The position numbers and the translations under genes are program-made. From Hydnum rufescens UP504 (Eukaryota > Basidiomycota > Agaricomycetes > Cantharellales > Hydnaceae), in NCBI GenBank assembly GCA_014904985.1, contig MU128986.1:19875-83874 (forward strand): 64,000 bases of DNA, written 5' to 3'. Positions 24,068 to 36,259 of the stretch are shown here, piece by piece; position 1 is the stretch's first letter, and every line of letters starts with the position of its first letter. The notes beneath the pieces were generated by a model. That model was not told the origin of the DNA, made no database searches, and saw nothing but the letters and a program-made list of their open reading frames with translations.

Positions 24068-25765
24068 ATGAGTTCGCGGCAAAAGCCGTGGCTGCACCAC
24101 CTACTGACAGTGTCGACAACAACGTATCAAATTCTGGCAAAAGGAGTCGCTCATAGAGCGATCCTCTCTTTATTGACTTTTGCCGTAATCGCACTGGGAT
24201 TGTACGCTATAAGTCGCAGCACATCACTACCACAGCCAGTTTATCATCCTGATATCGATCGGACTTGGACGCTGTTCGGACCTCCGCCAGAAATCTCCGG
24301 TATTAGCAACGACACCATGTCTGGTATGCGACAAGTTGGATACTTTACTGTGAGGATTGTGCAGAACCTTGCATACGTGGTTGGCCCCAAAGTTGTCTCA
24401 TTGAATTTCGGATTATCATCCCTTTAGAACTGGGGGATTTATGGAAGAAGGTTTCCTCCCATTTTGATTCCGACCCAGCACCTCACGTACGCTTAGTCTT
24501 AAGACCCTTATCTTTTATACCCTGAGAAATCCAATCAGACATATCCTATACGCTTTTGCTAACCTCCGGGCCGGCACGGGTGAGGTATTCCTCTCCGATG
24601 AGTGGTCCGACAAAGACATCCATTATCCTGGCGACTCCTGGGAAGAGCCAAACACCAATCTCTTCGGCAATTTCAAGCAGTTCGCACTTCTGAAGAAACA
24701 TCATCGACATTTGAAACTACTTCTCAGCATCGGTGGCTGGGCGTACTCTGCATCCTTCGATCCTGTGGTCGTTAATCCCCAACTGCGTGCGACCTTTGTG
24801 GCCACAGCAGTCAAGCTCGTGGAAGACTTTGGCTTGGATGGCCTTGATGTAGACTACGAATATCCAAAGAACGACCTTCAATCTCAAGGATTTTTGGAGT
24901 TGATTAGGGAGTTGCGGATGGCATTGGACGCGCTGGAACGCCGCATCGGTGTGGGTCGTTTGAGCCTTACCATCGCGGCTCCTTGCGGTTCGGAACAGTA
25001 TAAAAAGCTGTATCTCAAGCAAATGGACCCTTTCCTAGATTTCTGGAATTTGATGGCAAGTTTTCTTGATCATGATCCCTTTGGTACACTGTGACGTTGG
25101 TATATTTAGGCATACGACTATGCAGGAAGCTGGGATTCCGTGGCCAATCATCAGGCCAACATCCTTGGTCTCGCTACGAACACGACTGCTGCAGTTCAAT
25201 ATTACCACGAGACGGGCCAAATTCCTCGCAGCAAGTTAGTTGTCGGCATTCCTCTTTATGGCCGGTCCTTCGTTGCGTGCGCTGGTCCAGGAACTCCCTT
25301 CAATGGAGTGGGCCAAGGATCGTGGGAGGCCGGCGTGTACGACTATCGGTCTCTCCCTCCTCCTGGGGCCACTGTATATTATGACAGAGAGGCGATCGCC
25401 AGCTACAGCTTCGACCCGGCTAAAGGCGAAATGATATCCTTTGACGATGGGGCAACAGCGCGTGCGAAGGCAGAATGGATCGTCCGAAACAATCTAGGAG
25501 GTGCAATGTATTGGGAAATATCAGGTAGTTCCAATGTTGCTCCAACCTGTTCTTGGGGTGTCAGATTGATTGTTTTGTAGGGGACAAAGACCTCGGTCCT
25601 AGGGAGGGAATGGAGGGTGGCGAGGGGAAGACAGAAGTCCCTGGCCCTAGCCTTATCAAGATAGTCTCGAATATTTTCACTCAAGTTGGGCCTGGGCTGG
25701 ACAAGACTCCCAACCGACTTAGTTACCCGACCTCGAAGTTTCCAAACTTGCGACAGGGATTTTGA
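24068..25765 (+). CDS. GH18 chitinase with N-terminal membrane anchor
   Basis: Endochitinase-type glycoside hydrolase of family 18, acting on chitin in the wall or secretory route. Exon 1 (MSSRQKPWLHHLLTVSTTTY) contains one hydrophobic helix at about residues 31-48 (AILSLLTFAVIALGLYAI). It reads as a signal anchor rather than a cleaved signal. The barrel follows: VGYFTNWGIYGRRF (spliced), HILYAFANL, LLLSIGGWAYSASF, then the catalytic motif GLDGLDVDYEYP with D-x-x-D-x-D-x-E intact. Later come AYDYAGSWDS, KLVVGIPLYGRSF and GGAMYWEISG with the barrel-closing Trp, and TGA at 25763-25765. Introns at 24355, 24489, 25056 and 25525 are GT-AG. The tail after WEISG is short and basic. Confidence 0.9.
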
Positions 25766-26468
25766 GCTGCAACCTTGGCTCGGTTGTTGGACCGGTTGTG
25801 GCCTCCATCCCGGCTTCAGTTCCGAGGTGTTATGGCATTCAATTCTATAATATAGCCCTGAATCAGGCAAAAAATAGCTGGACACGGAGTGTGACCAAGG
25901 GTAGCGGATTTAGTGATCCTGCAGATCATAGATTGTGGGAGGCTTTGCCGCCACCGTTCCCATGGCTACCATTGCCGACGTGCTAGACACGACACCGGCA
26001 TCTTCCGTGGGCACAAGGCCGAGGACAATAATGACTAGGACGAAAGCCGCGGTGGTCTGGGCGCCTAAGCTATCATATCTAGTAACTTCCTGTGCTTTTA
26101 TTGCCTGCGCCTAAAAAATATGCTTGTGACGATTTTCATGCCTGTTTTTCGGGGCCAAACCAAGCCGCTCCTCAGATCAGGGGGGCTGCATGTTCGCCCT
26201 GAAATAGAGTTATGTATCAGGCACACTGTACTGGGCCTTATCAGATACTTTCCCGTCAAAAATGAGGGTACGTTCCCTCCTCGCACTTGAGGATTTTTCC
26301 TTCATGTCGAGGCCTATTTAAAAACATTAGCGACTCCCTGGTAATGATCTAATGAGCAGATCCGGAAAAATTCAATTTAGAAGACCCGGGCAAACCGATG
26401 CACAACTTTGGTGCCATATACAATTCCCACTCACCTGGTCCTTTTCCGTTAAGCCCTTCGTCACTACC

Positions 26469-28515
26469 ATGGCACATAACTCACTGCGTCCAACTCTACC
26501 ATCCATTCATGCCCTATTTGGGCTTGGTGATAGGGGTATGTAGTGTCCTCTTTGGTGGATGGAACGCCCCTGATACTTTTACGGTGGAAAGATCAGCTTG
26601 GTACAATTCTAGACAAGCCCTCTAAGGTGGGCTCTCTACTTGACTACTTGACTTTAGATGGTTTTGATAATATCGGGCTTATCGTGACTAATACAGTCCC
26701 CACCGCCTGGTGAACACCGACAGGCGTCTTTTCCCGACAGACGCACTTTCTTTTACGCTCGGGATGAAGCTACTGTTCCCATTGAGAGATCGCCACACAA
26801 CAACCGTGACTACCATAGCAATTCCCCTGGAAGCAACGGGCCTCGTTATACTTCTGGAGACCTTGCCTATCACGAGTCTGAAAGTCTTTCGATACCATCG
26901 TCACGGGTGATTCAGCCGGACTCGTTTATAACCCCCAGCCCCCAGGATCCCATGGAGCCTTAAGAGCTACCCCGGTCCCGTGGAGCCAAGCACTTATTCC
27001 AAATCTCGTCATTTTCGCTCTGATCATCATATCAATCCGACGCTGGAGCCCTCTACATCATCTACTTTGTCAACTAGAGACACTGGGAGAAATCGGCAGC
27101 ACGAGGTGGCCCCATCGCGCGGCCGCCGACGTGTAGCCCACGTGCCTCCGTCGAGCACGGATGCGCCAGCTATGGAGAGTACACCACAACCTCCCACATC
27201 TCGTTCAGCGTCCTCACGTTCGCCAGTCGATAAGTCAGATCTCGGAGGTAGATTGGTAAGGAGCGAAGAAGACCCAATCGCCTCGTGGAAAGTAAAGCTC
27301 TACAATGGTGGGCCTTTTGAGAGCGTCGTTTGGTCGCACGTCAACCAGTCCGGCAAGCGCTCTGGTCGGAATTCTCAAACCGCCAATGGCAGTACGGCTG
27401 GAGCCACAATTGGTAGGTATGAGTGCAACCATTGCCAAAAGAGGTTCAACCGTCCTAGCGGTCTAAAGGTCAGTCGTGAATGAGCAAAATTCGGTTCCAT
27501 GTTAAGCCGAAATCTCTCTAAAAAGATTCACTTGAATACGCACACTGGCGATAAACGTATGTATCACGAATCGTCACAAGTTATGGGTATTTCGTTTGTT
27601 GAAAGCAGTGTTTCATCCTTTAGCATACCTTTGCCCGTATCCCTCCTGCGGACGTCATTTTTCCGTGCTATCCAATATGCGGCGCCATTCTCGTAGCCAT
27701 GTGGACTCCAGTCAGCAGGAGCAGCCTGCGGTGGATCAAGTTCTGAATGACAATGATGATCACGATGACGACGATGAAGATGACGGTGACGACGAAGAAG
27801 ACCGAGAGGCGGATCAGGATGAGGAGGACGATCCAAATACTGGTTTGTCTTGGGTGACCCAGAGGAGTACGCAAGCATCGAGAGCCGGGGGACCTATAAT
27901 CACTAGTAATTCTCCTTCGAGGTCCCACGTTGGATCTTCCTCGACTGGAATGATCGATTTTACTTCCTCTTCTCAACCACATCAGGGTCTCTCTGGTCTG
28001 CCCTCTTCAGCCATCAGTATCCCCCATCTTCCCAATTTGCCCCGAGGATCTGGATCTCCCGCTAGGTACCGCAAGGAAAATGGAGACGCCGGAAATGATA
28101 TTGCAATGGACATCGAGCCAGACGTTCCGTCCTCGTCTTTCCGGTATCCTGGGCGGCACCCATATTCCGAGTCGAATGCGTTTCTCGTGAATCCGGCAGC
28201 GGACGTTTCTCTCTCCGGTACATCTCCACCTCCGCATGGTTTCGTCCCAACTGCCTCGATTCACGAACGACTGCCGGCTGTTGCTGAGCACCGAGTGCCC
28301 GGCGGAAATCCCCATATATCAAGGCATCAAGCTCAATCTTATAGGCGCTCGTTCGACACATCTCATTCAAGGGAATCCGCGCCCTCTGCCTCATTCGCGC
28401 ATAATTCCACACGCCGCGATTTGCACGGAATACGATATGGTAAGCATGAGGCAGATGAAAATGTTTCGAGAACATTACTAATCCATTAGTTCTTGGAGGC
28501 GAACACCATGAGTAG
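26469..28515 (+). CDS. C2H2 zinc-finger protein (putative transcription factor), 5' structure uncertain
   Basis: Two adjacent Cys2His2 fingers are assembled over three exons: YECNHCQKRFNRPSGLK then IHLNTHTGDK, and YLCPYPSCGRHFSVLSNMRR then HSRSH. An acidic run of Asp/Glu follows (NDNDDHDDDDEDDGDDEE), then a long Ser/Pro-rich region. The usual annotation would stop at 28489. However, GTAAGC at 28440, TTACTAAT and CCATTAG mark a clean intron, giving the ending VLGGEHHE and a stop at 28513-28515. Upstream, a likely first exon at 26469-26535 has MAHNSLRPTLPSIHALFGLG, and a clear coding frame runs over 26696-26957 (QSPPPGEHRQASFPDRRTFF...). Joins between these and the finger exon do not all keep frame, so the 5' half may hold missed introns, an indel or sequence error. 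DNA binding is inferred from the fingers. Confidence 0.75.
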
Positions 28516-30453
28516 CGTTTGGCATGTTTCGTGAGCAAGTGATACATCCATGTGCTTAGCCTTCTTACCCGGATTCCCGCATGACCTAGTTCCGACATAT
28601 TTATGCTGTGATGTATGACCCGGTGGCATACTACGCGACGGCTCTTCGGTACCAAGAATAACTAACTGTGGTGACCATAAGAAATGAAATTGATGCACTC
28701 GTGTGCCCCGTCCCACAGCCGCAAAAAAGGGCGACCCACAAATCATATCGCTTGTAAAGCAATCTCCCCATTTCCTTCCACTTGTCCCCATTTTTCCTTT
28801 TCATTCTCCACTTATCTGTGAACCCGGTCATTGGCGTCGCTGTTGAGCTAGAACATACACGATTCTAGCTCTAACAGGCTGTCATCATCAATGTACTGGT
28901 TTGTGTGCCGTCCCCTTCTCGAATTTAGTGTTTGTCTAGGACGATAGTTCCCCAATCTAAAACCTTAAAAAATTAGAAACACGGGTAGGCAAGTCTCCCT
29001 TGCTCGTCATACTCCGCTCTTCCAACATCTCTCTATGCGTGAACACCACATTATAAGCCTATGACCATGGCCTATGCTGCCATCCTTCAACATGTCACGC
29101 TGCCAGGGCACATTGTCATAGTGTAATGGGTATGAGCTTGTTCTTCTCAAAAAATCATCAATAGGGGCATTCACGGTGGAGAACACTAGAGCAAAACTGA
29201 AAGCGATACTGTGACACAGGTGCCAGTTTTGTTTTCGCAGTGATACGACGGATTTGATGACAGTCCCCCCAAAGTGGCTGTACTTTGCGGAACTGGGGTG
29301 AGACCCAGTTTTCCGCCAGTTGGACCTCTGGAGCCGCTTCATGAAACTGGAGCCAAATTGCATTTTTGCCAAGCCTTTTCCAGTTTCAATTTTTCAGTTG
29401 TGCCACACTTTTGCTCCAGTTTTGCTACCATGAACATCCCCTACTACGAGTTACCCATCCATTGCTACAGAGTGAGAAATCTGAAGGTTTAACTATGTTT
29501 CCCTTCATCCAACTGGGCTCAAGCTTGGTGTGTGCACAAGGAACAACTATTTCTACACACCCTCAAAGTTGTGAAGGATTCTATGCATAATTGAGGGTGA
29601 AGGGGGGGACCTATGTGGTGGCCCTATTTTTGGTTTGGGGAAAATCCCACCCAATGCACCCACAAACCACCTAAGAAATGTTATGAGGCAGATTCTTCAC
29701 TTTATCCCTTACCTCTTCCCAGACCTCCCTAGTGGAAAGCTCCTGCCACAGGGAGTTTGTTGCCCTAGGTTTACTTCACTTCTATTTCTTTCAATCAATA
29801 GTACATTAGCTAAACAGTCTACTAACAACTAACATCTAATTTTATACACATATTCTATGTAAGGACTATTAGGTCATTGAGGCCTTTCCTTCTGTGCACC
29901 CTGAGGATTGATGAGGAGACTCATGAAGTGAGGATTATGTAATGTCACAGAAGACAAGAATGTGGAGGAATGATGTGGAGGAACTGAATTCTCAGGGAGA
30001 CTTGAGACAAGAAGAGGATTGGTGAGAAGAGAGTCAATTCACAGACATATATTCTTGATCTTCTGAAGAGTCAAGAGTACAAGATGTATCTACTTATATG
30101 CTAGATCTAAGGAATTACTAAGGAAGGTGAGGATGTGGTATGATATACGGTACAATATGTGGTGTGTACATGGTGGCAAGGTCACATGATGAGGTTACAA
30201 GTACAACTTGTGACAGTGAGTTTAGAAAGAAGATCGAAGGCCTTGAGCTAAACCTGCTTACTATGTATGCTTATGTACTACAATTAGGTAATAATAATGA
30301 CAAGGTCCCTTGAGGGCTGGCCCCTGTTTCCATGAAACCAGCTATAAGGAAAGTGGAGGACAATCCCCAAACATGGAACCTTGTACTAAGGCAGGTCTAA
30401 TTGTTGCCATTCTTAGGTGTGCATACTTGTATCAGAGTAATCCAAAACAAAGT
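28516..30453. other. Gene-free, probably old repeat material
   Basis: Minus frame 29007-29372 and other frames lack domains. AACTGG/CCAGTT words recur at 29290-29430. The 29880-30290 stretch is AG-rich and resembles LTR-like flanking sequence, but I found no second copy in the window. No feature is firmly supported. Confidence 0.35.
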
Positions 30454-33400
30454 TTACCACCGAGGTACTCTATACAGCTCTGGTACATCTGTTCCCCTGC
30501 CCCCTGCCAGGGCAGTGCCACCTTGTCCAATAGAAATGCCAAAATGATGGTGCTGAATATGGAATAGTAAAACATGGCCATCTGGACATCCAAGTGTAAC
30601 CCGTGAATGGGTAGGGAAGCTTGCCACATGAACTGGTGTACTTTGTTCATAAATACCTGGAATCTGGCAGATCCGTCTTATAGGATTACTTGGGTGCTGC
30701 CATACCTGTAGCCACTGATCACAATATGACCAAGCAAGTGAATGTGGAGATGGAGGGCCCACTAGCACTGCATGCAACTTAGAGATGCGAAGAAAAGGAG
30801 GTCCAGAGGTCAAATCCCATGTGGTAGTGGGACCTTTGGTATATGCAGCCAAAAAATGACTGTCAAAAGAAAATGAAACCCGGAAAACAGGTCGATCAAG
30901 GTCCAGGGATGTGACAATCCCACAAGACATAGCATCAAACAGTTGTACAGAATGGGAAGAGGCCAGTGCCAGCCATGTGCCATTGGGTGAGAATGCAATG
31001 GACCTAACTGCCTGAAAATGACCTTCCAGGGATGCAATGGGTTTGCCTGATGTGGTGTCCCATAGCCACACAGCATGGTCTTTGGAGCCTGAGGCCAGCC
31101 ACAAGCCATCTGGTGAAAATGCAAGAGAGTAAACCTTGCCAGAATGGGCTTTCAGCAATCCCATCCCCAATGTGGCATCCCACAGACATATGGATTGGTC
31201 ATCAGAGCCTGACACCAACTGCAAACCATCTGGTGAAAAGGCAATGGATTTAATAGCACCAGAATGTCCTTTGAGGGATGCAATGGAAGTCCCTGATGCA
31301 GAATCCCACAGTAGTATAGAATGGTCATAGGAGGCTGAGGCCAACTGTGAGCCATCTGGTGAAAATACCACAGAGGTAACCCCAGAAGAATGTCCTTGGT
31401 GGGTTGCAATGCAGTAGCCTGATGTAGCATCCCATAGAGATATGGAATGATCACTAGACCCTGAGGCCAGCTGCAAGCCATCTGGGGAAAAAGCAAGGGA
31501 TAAAACAGGGCCAGAATGTCCCTGCACTAACAGAATGGGCTTGCCTGATTTGACATCCCACATCTGTATGGAACAATCATGGGAACCTGAGGCCAGCTGC
31601 AAACCATCCAGTGAAAACACAACTGAATTCACCCTATGAGAATGGCTTTCCAGCAATGTTATGGGTTTTCCCAATGTGACATCCCATATCTGTATAGATC
31701 GGTCATCAGAGCCTGAAGCCAGCTGTAGACCATCCGGTGAATATGCAATGGTGCAGACCCGGTCAGAGTGTCCTTCTAGCAATGCAATAGACTTGCCCGA
31801 CGTGATATCCCACAGCCGGATAGAATTGTCATAAGAGCCCGAGCTCAGCCGCAAGCCGTCCGGTGAGAATGCAATAGAGGTGACAAGGTCGGAATGTCCT
31901 TCTAGTGATGCGATGGGCTCGCCTGATGCAGCATCCCATAGTCATATGCAAAGGTCGGAGCTTGAGGCTAATCGTAGACCGTCCGGTGAAAATGCAACCG
32001 AGTTGCAGATGCTGAGCTCCGGGAGTGGGAGGGTGCCCAAGGTCTGTGGTCACTGAGACTCCATGCCTTGAAGCACTGCAATAGATCTATCGTCTTCATG
32101 ACCATAGGCTTTGTAGATTGCAGTATCATGTGGAGTGAACGCCAATGCAGAGAAATACACATGCAGTGCACTTTCTCTGATGACTTGGGCATGAGCAAGA
32201 AAGAATCGATATGAATCGGACAGCATGGTTACAAGAGTTGTCTGGCATTTTGAGCAAATCTATCAAGGGTCATCACAAGATCAGCCCCTAGTCCAAATAT
32301 CAGTAATAAACTTCACATACTGCCCAGCATTTTGCTTCCTGAATACAACCGGGGGCAGTGAAACTACTGCCGATAAGGCTCATCCCTTCCAACCACCATA
32401 AAATAGATCGCACAGAGAACCTCTCCAGTGCACCCACCAGCGTCTGATCCCCGGACAGAACACGCGATAAATGTGATCCCCAGAATTTGCATGCATATTG
32501 GGCCTCTGGCGGTAAGGCACTCTTCACCTTCTCTTCAAGCCCATGCACCTCACTGTTTAAAAGTGACAGATCCAAAATGTCGGCCATATTTCGTTTTAGG
32601 TGTGTCTCCATTAGTTCGAAGCATTGAATGGCGTGACGTCGTTCCTGGTCTGGAATCGGGACAATGACAAATTCGGGTAAAGAGCACCTCCATGGATCCG
32701 TAATGAAGTCAAGGAACGAGTGATGATAGATGCGGGGTGCCTCTTGAATATTGAGTGGTGTGATGATGACTGAATGGAGATGATAGAGGGTAGCATCAAC
32801 GATTTCCGACCTATATTTGACAAATCGGGCCAATGACTCCAGGGGGAGAGGCTCATGCAATACCACAATAGTACCAACGACGACTTGAAAGCACTCCGCT
32901 ATCACTTCGGGGTCGGAATCGGAGAGCGAGTTCCGAAGTATCCTCATGTAGAGGTCATCCAATTGCCTGTACGGTGTAGCACTCATTTGTTGGGCAGTGG
33001 GGGTTCCAAGTATGATGTGCAAGCGCCCCTGAGGGTCGAGAACACGATCGTCTCCGATGAAGTGGATGCATGTAGCCATGTAAATGAAGAGGTTCCTGGA
33101 ATGCTCAACCAGCATATTGACTTTGTCTTCTGTGGCCCAATCAGCAGGCACATGACTGCGAAACTTCCGGTATAGAAGAAGGGTTGGGAGCTCCGATGAC
33201 TGTCAAATCAAAATCTGGATCAGCCAGTGTGTGGATGGGAGACTGTATTTCTGTTGTTATTCGTTGGGCTGGTTCGCTTCAATGGTTGATCACACTCTGT
33301 AAGACGTGTATGGTGTTCAGTGGAGAATAGGAAGGGATATGGACTAGCTGTAGTCAATGATATATCATGTAGGATGCTTGTAGAAAGGCTTATACGTCGT

Positions 33401-33924
33401 TCGTGTTGTGTTGGTCTGTTTACTGATATTTGTGTATTCTTGTTTATGTTCTCCTGGTCAAAATGCGGATATCTGTGGGTTATAGACTGGTCAGTGCTTG
33501 GTTAGTCTTGTTAGTATGTTTCTTTCTTCTTTCTTCAAAACCTGATACGTATTTCGTTATGCTTACTTTTCCTTGGATGTCCAGCAACTCTAACCTTAGG
33601 TCCTGCAACTATCCTTGGCTTTAGTGATTCGCGTAGAGGGCTACCAGTGGCTTTGTCTCAACAACCTTGAAGATGACTTAGCTCCAGATGGCTTATAGAT
33701 AGACTGTTCTTTAGAGGCAAGCAGAAAAGTTGACAGTGGTTGACAGTAATGATTTCCAGAGGAGATTATTGTGTGGGGGTACAGGAAATCTACCAGCTTT
33801 TATACCTTTCTGAAGGTGGCTGTGTTTAAGAAATATGACTCCCCCATGGGTGAGTCATATGTGAGTCATAGGTGAGAACAAAAGAAAAATAACAAGATGA
33901 TGTAATAATGCGGTCATAGCTGAG

Positions 33925-34020
33925 TCATTCATAAAGAGAACAAAAGGAATCATGAGGGGTGATGTCATAGTGATGTCATTCATAAGGAGAACAAAAGGAA
34001 TCATGAGGGGGGGTGATGTC
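33925..34020 (+). repeat. Two tandem copies of a ~50-bp repeat
   Basis: The word order TCATTCATAA, AGAGAACAAAAGGAATCATG and AGGGGTGATGTCA occurs twice in direct succession (starting about 33926 and 33976) with only a few differences. Confidence 0.8.
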
Positions 34021-34125
34021 ACCAATTTGCTGAGCATGTGGAATGCTTGGAGCATGTGGTCACTGACCATGTGGAGCATTCTGGAGGCGAAATGAAAGGA
34101 TATCTCCGGGTTTTGGAGATTAATT

Positions 34126-34202
34126 TGGGCATAGTCCAGTGGTTAAGGTGTTTTGTTGTTGGTTGATAATGGGAACAAGTGCATAGGATGGGATTCGATG
34201 CA
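34126..34202 (+). repeat. tRNA-derived SINE-like head
   Basis: Contains TAGTCCAGTGGTTAAGGT, very close to a tRNA A-box and D-loop, and GGGATTCGATGC, close to a B-box, about 45 bases later. No cloverleaf closes and the anticodon arm is absent, so it is not a tRNA gene. It lies immediately before the 160-bp tandem repeats, which together may form one SINE-like unit. Confidence 0.45.
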
Positions 34203-34230
34203 GAAACAGCAGTTTGCATCCATAATAGAC

Positions 34231-34665
34231 GTTCTTGGTATCATTAGATGCGTATTTTTCACAGCTTTCTGGGCGCGGTGGTTCCGAGAAGATCCGGTGT
34301 AAACTGACAGAGAAATTCGTTTTTTACTGATGGGTGTTGATTCTGATAGTAATATCGCTCTGTAGAGTTCAGTTTTGATCTGTTCTTCGCGTGCTTGGTA
34401 CCGTCGGATGCGGATTTTTTATATCTTTCTAAGCGCGGTTGTTCCGAAAGGATTGAATGCGAACTGACGAAGAAATTCGTTTTTTACTGGAAATTCCGGA
34501 TTTTGGTAGTAAAATTGGCCTGGAGAGTGCAGTTCTGGTCCGTTCAACTTGTGTTTGGTACCGTTCGAAAGGTGTGAATCGTAGCTTTCTAAGAGTTATA
34601 TGGGCGTACCTCTCCGATCAAAACTGACGGAGTTATAGAACGAATTCGATTTCCGTGCGTAGCCG
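34231..34665 (+). repeat. 160-bp tandem repeat, about 2.7 copies
   Basis: Units begin at 34231, 34391 and 34551 with GT(T/G)(C/T)TTGGTA, followed by T(A/C)(A/C)CGTT-like words. Each carries a TTTCT-AGCGCGGT-GTTCCGA block and an AACTGACRGAGAAATTCG block. Spacing is 160 bp both times; the third unit is more diverged and ends near 34665. Confidence 0.75.
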
Positions 34666-35907
34666 TAATTAATTTCGTAATTGGTCATGTGATCCTCCAA
34701 TGGCTGGAAGTGGTGTGATTTCGCATTTTCTGATACTGGATGTTTTTATCTTCCACACCGGGCAATTTTCTTGAATTCAGTGTGCACATAGAGACAGATG
34801 TCTTGCTGAACGATTGAGGGCTTAACATCATGGAGGACCATCATGATATGGTTTGGATTTTCATCAAACACCAAGGAGATGTGGGGCTCTGGGCAACTGG
34901 AAATCAAGATGTGGAGAAAGGGCATTTGTGTTGCACACTTCAGCAGGTATTGTAGGATTTCTCCAGCCCCGCTTTCTTCGCATTCATCCAGTGCATCCAG
35001 GATGATAAGAGTCTGCCGCCCACGATTGACCTTGCGAAGAGGGCCCAAGATCAAACCCTCCAATTGAGCCGACAGACTCTCATATGGTACACCGGGATTG
35101 CGCTCGAGGGCCTCTACGATGACAGCCTTGAATGCATCGTCTGCATTCGCGAGTTGGAAGGCGAGTGTAGGGAAGACAGTATGTGGATCGTGTAACAAAT
35201 GATCACTCCGAGAAAAGAAAAAACTCCTGCCTAGCATGCCTTCCTTTTGTGCTTTTCTGGCAATAGTCCTCGTGATGGTTGACTTGCCAATCCCAGCGAG
35301 GCCATCAAGCCAATATACAGGGGGTGTGCCCTTAGCAGTACGTTTCAACCATGACATAATGTTCTTTAATGTGTCATCCCGGGTGCCTTCAAGACATGAG
35401 GATGGTAGATCCTTGCGACCAGCATCATAGCCAGCATAGTAGGCATGAGGAAGAGACCCTATCAAAATAGCGCTCGAGGAAGATCCTGGTGCATCTGATA
35501 TAGGATGGCATATGTGTAAGAAACTCAAAACCGAATACTTGGGGTGTGTACTCATGAGTATGATTCGTGATTTGGACATTAACACTCCTGCCATGGCCAC
35601 TGACACCACTAACGCCTCCAACTCCAGAGCCCCCATTTCCAGCCACTAAGAAAGACACATAAGGAAGAGGAAGAGGATAAGAGATTGAAATACTACTCAC
35701 AGATCGAGTAGTTTGCCATGGTTAGCAATGGACCAGGGGGGAATAGGATCTTCGTTGCACCCAGATGAGATGGGGAGATGTTGGACTGATAAATGAGAAT
35801 ATGAGGGTGGAGATCGTTCTACCCTGGACCAACAAATAGGTTGGATGACGATAAAAAAACCAAGGCACAGCCCCAATAATTAGATCATCGCGGCAAGGTC
35901 TGAGGGC

Positions 35908-35985
35908 GCTCGATCTCAGTTGAGGACTTTCCGCCCTACCCGGATGTAAAACCGAGAGCCGAGAATTTGGCGCTCAACACCGCTC
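35908..35985 (-). repeat. Dispersed repeat family, copy C (inverted relative to D)
   Basis: Read on the minus strand it gives GGTGTTGAGCGCCAAATTCT, CGGTTTTACATCCGGGTAGG and GCGGAAAGTCCTCAACTG. It matches copy D at 42637-42700 in opposite orientation, so the two flank the tyrosine-recombinase retroelement as inverted repeats. Confidence 0.65.
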
Positions 35986-35999
35986 AGCGCAAGTGTAGA

Positions 36000-36022
36000 G
36001 AAATAAATAAATAAATAAAAAT
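36000..36022. repeat. AAAT microsatellite
   Basis: About five AAAT units form a short tract between the NLR remnant and the hairpin array. Confidence 0.85.
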
Positions 36023-36259
36023 TTAAATCCATCCTGTATCTCTAACCAAAATCCAAGTTCACAATCGGGCATGAAGTCAGACTCTATGTGAAAAAAAATG
36101 GAGCCCTCTGGAGTGGTGTGTTTTGTTTATAATTATTCATTTATGATTACAATTATTATCTTCTACATATCCTCCCATCCCATCACCCAGGGTCATGCAT
36201 TTTCATTTGGCGGTTTGTGTGGGTTTTGGGTTGGGGGAGAGGTTTGGTTGGGGGTTGGT

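Larger units (their letters stand above)
33176..34745. mobile_element. Repeat block separating the NACHT and helical parts of the NLR gene
   Basis: About 1.57 kb with no coding frame interrupts an otherwise collinear NACHT-WD40 protein. It contains a 51-bp tandem repeat, a tRNA-like head and a 160-bp tandem repeat (listed separately). GGAAG occurs at both gene-proximal edges when read on the minus strand, which could be a 5-bp target duplication. However, closing the gap by removing one copy does not restore the expected frame, so a simple insertion is not proven. A long intron is an alternative: TTTGATTTGACAG near 33200 would serve as acceptor. Confidence 0.5.
30454..35700 (-). pseudogene. 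NACHT-WD40 (STAND/NLR-like) gene, broken
   Basis: Fungal STAND NTPases of this build are signalling or self/non-self recognition proteins; this copy looks dead. On the minus strand, an exon region at 35700-34746 holds a Gly/Ser/Val run and the NACHT domain. Its P-loop is GLAGIGKST (residues 112-120 of the frame from 35636) and its Walker B is TLIILDALDECEE. The helical middle part resumes at 33175-32300 (ADWATEDKVNMLVEHSRNLF). From about 32050 to 30454 there are at least eight WD40 blades of the GHSxxVxSxAFSPDGxxLASGS...WD type. Lesions seen are frame changes near 32335, 32285 and 32240, a TGA where Trp is expected (32052-32050), a TGA where Arg is expected (31944-31942), and 1.57 kb of repeats between NACHT and the helical part. 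Confidence 0.85.

Noticed and set aside
29880..30290. Solo LTR or LTR-retrotransposon remnant
   Set aside because: The composition is suggestive, but no second copy, TG...CA ends or target duplication could be found in the window.
34126..34202. tRNA gene
   Set aside because: A-box and B-box words are present, but the acceptor, anticodon and T stems do not pair, so only a tRNA-derived repeat is claimed.
33176..34745. Simple transposon insertion with a GGAAG target duplication
   Set aside because: Removing the block and one GGAAG copy does not restore the expected reading frame, and the block has no inverted or long terminal repeats. It is kept only as a possible insertion.
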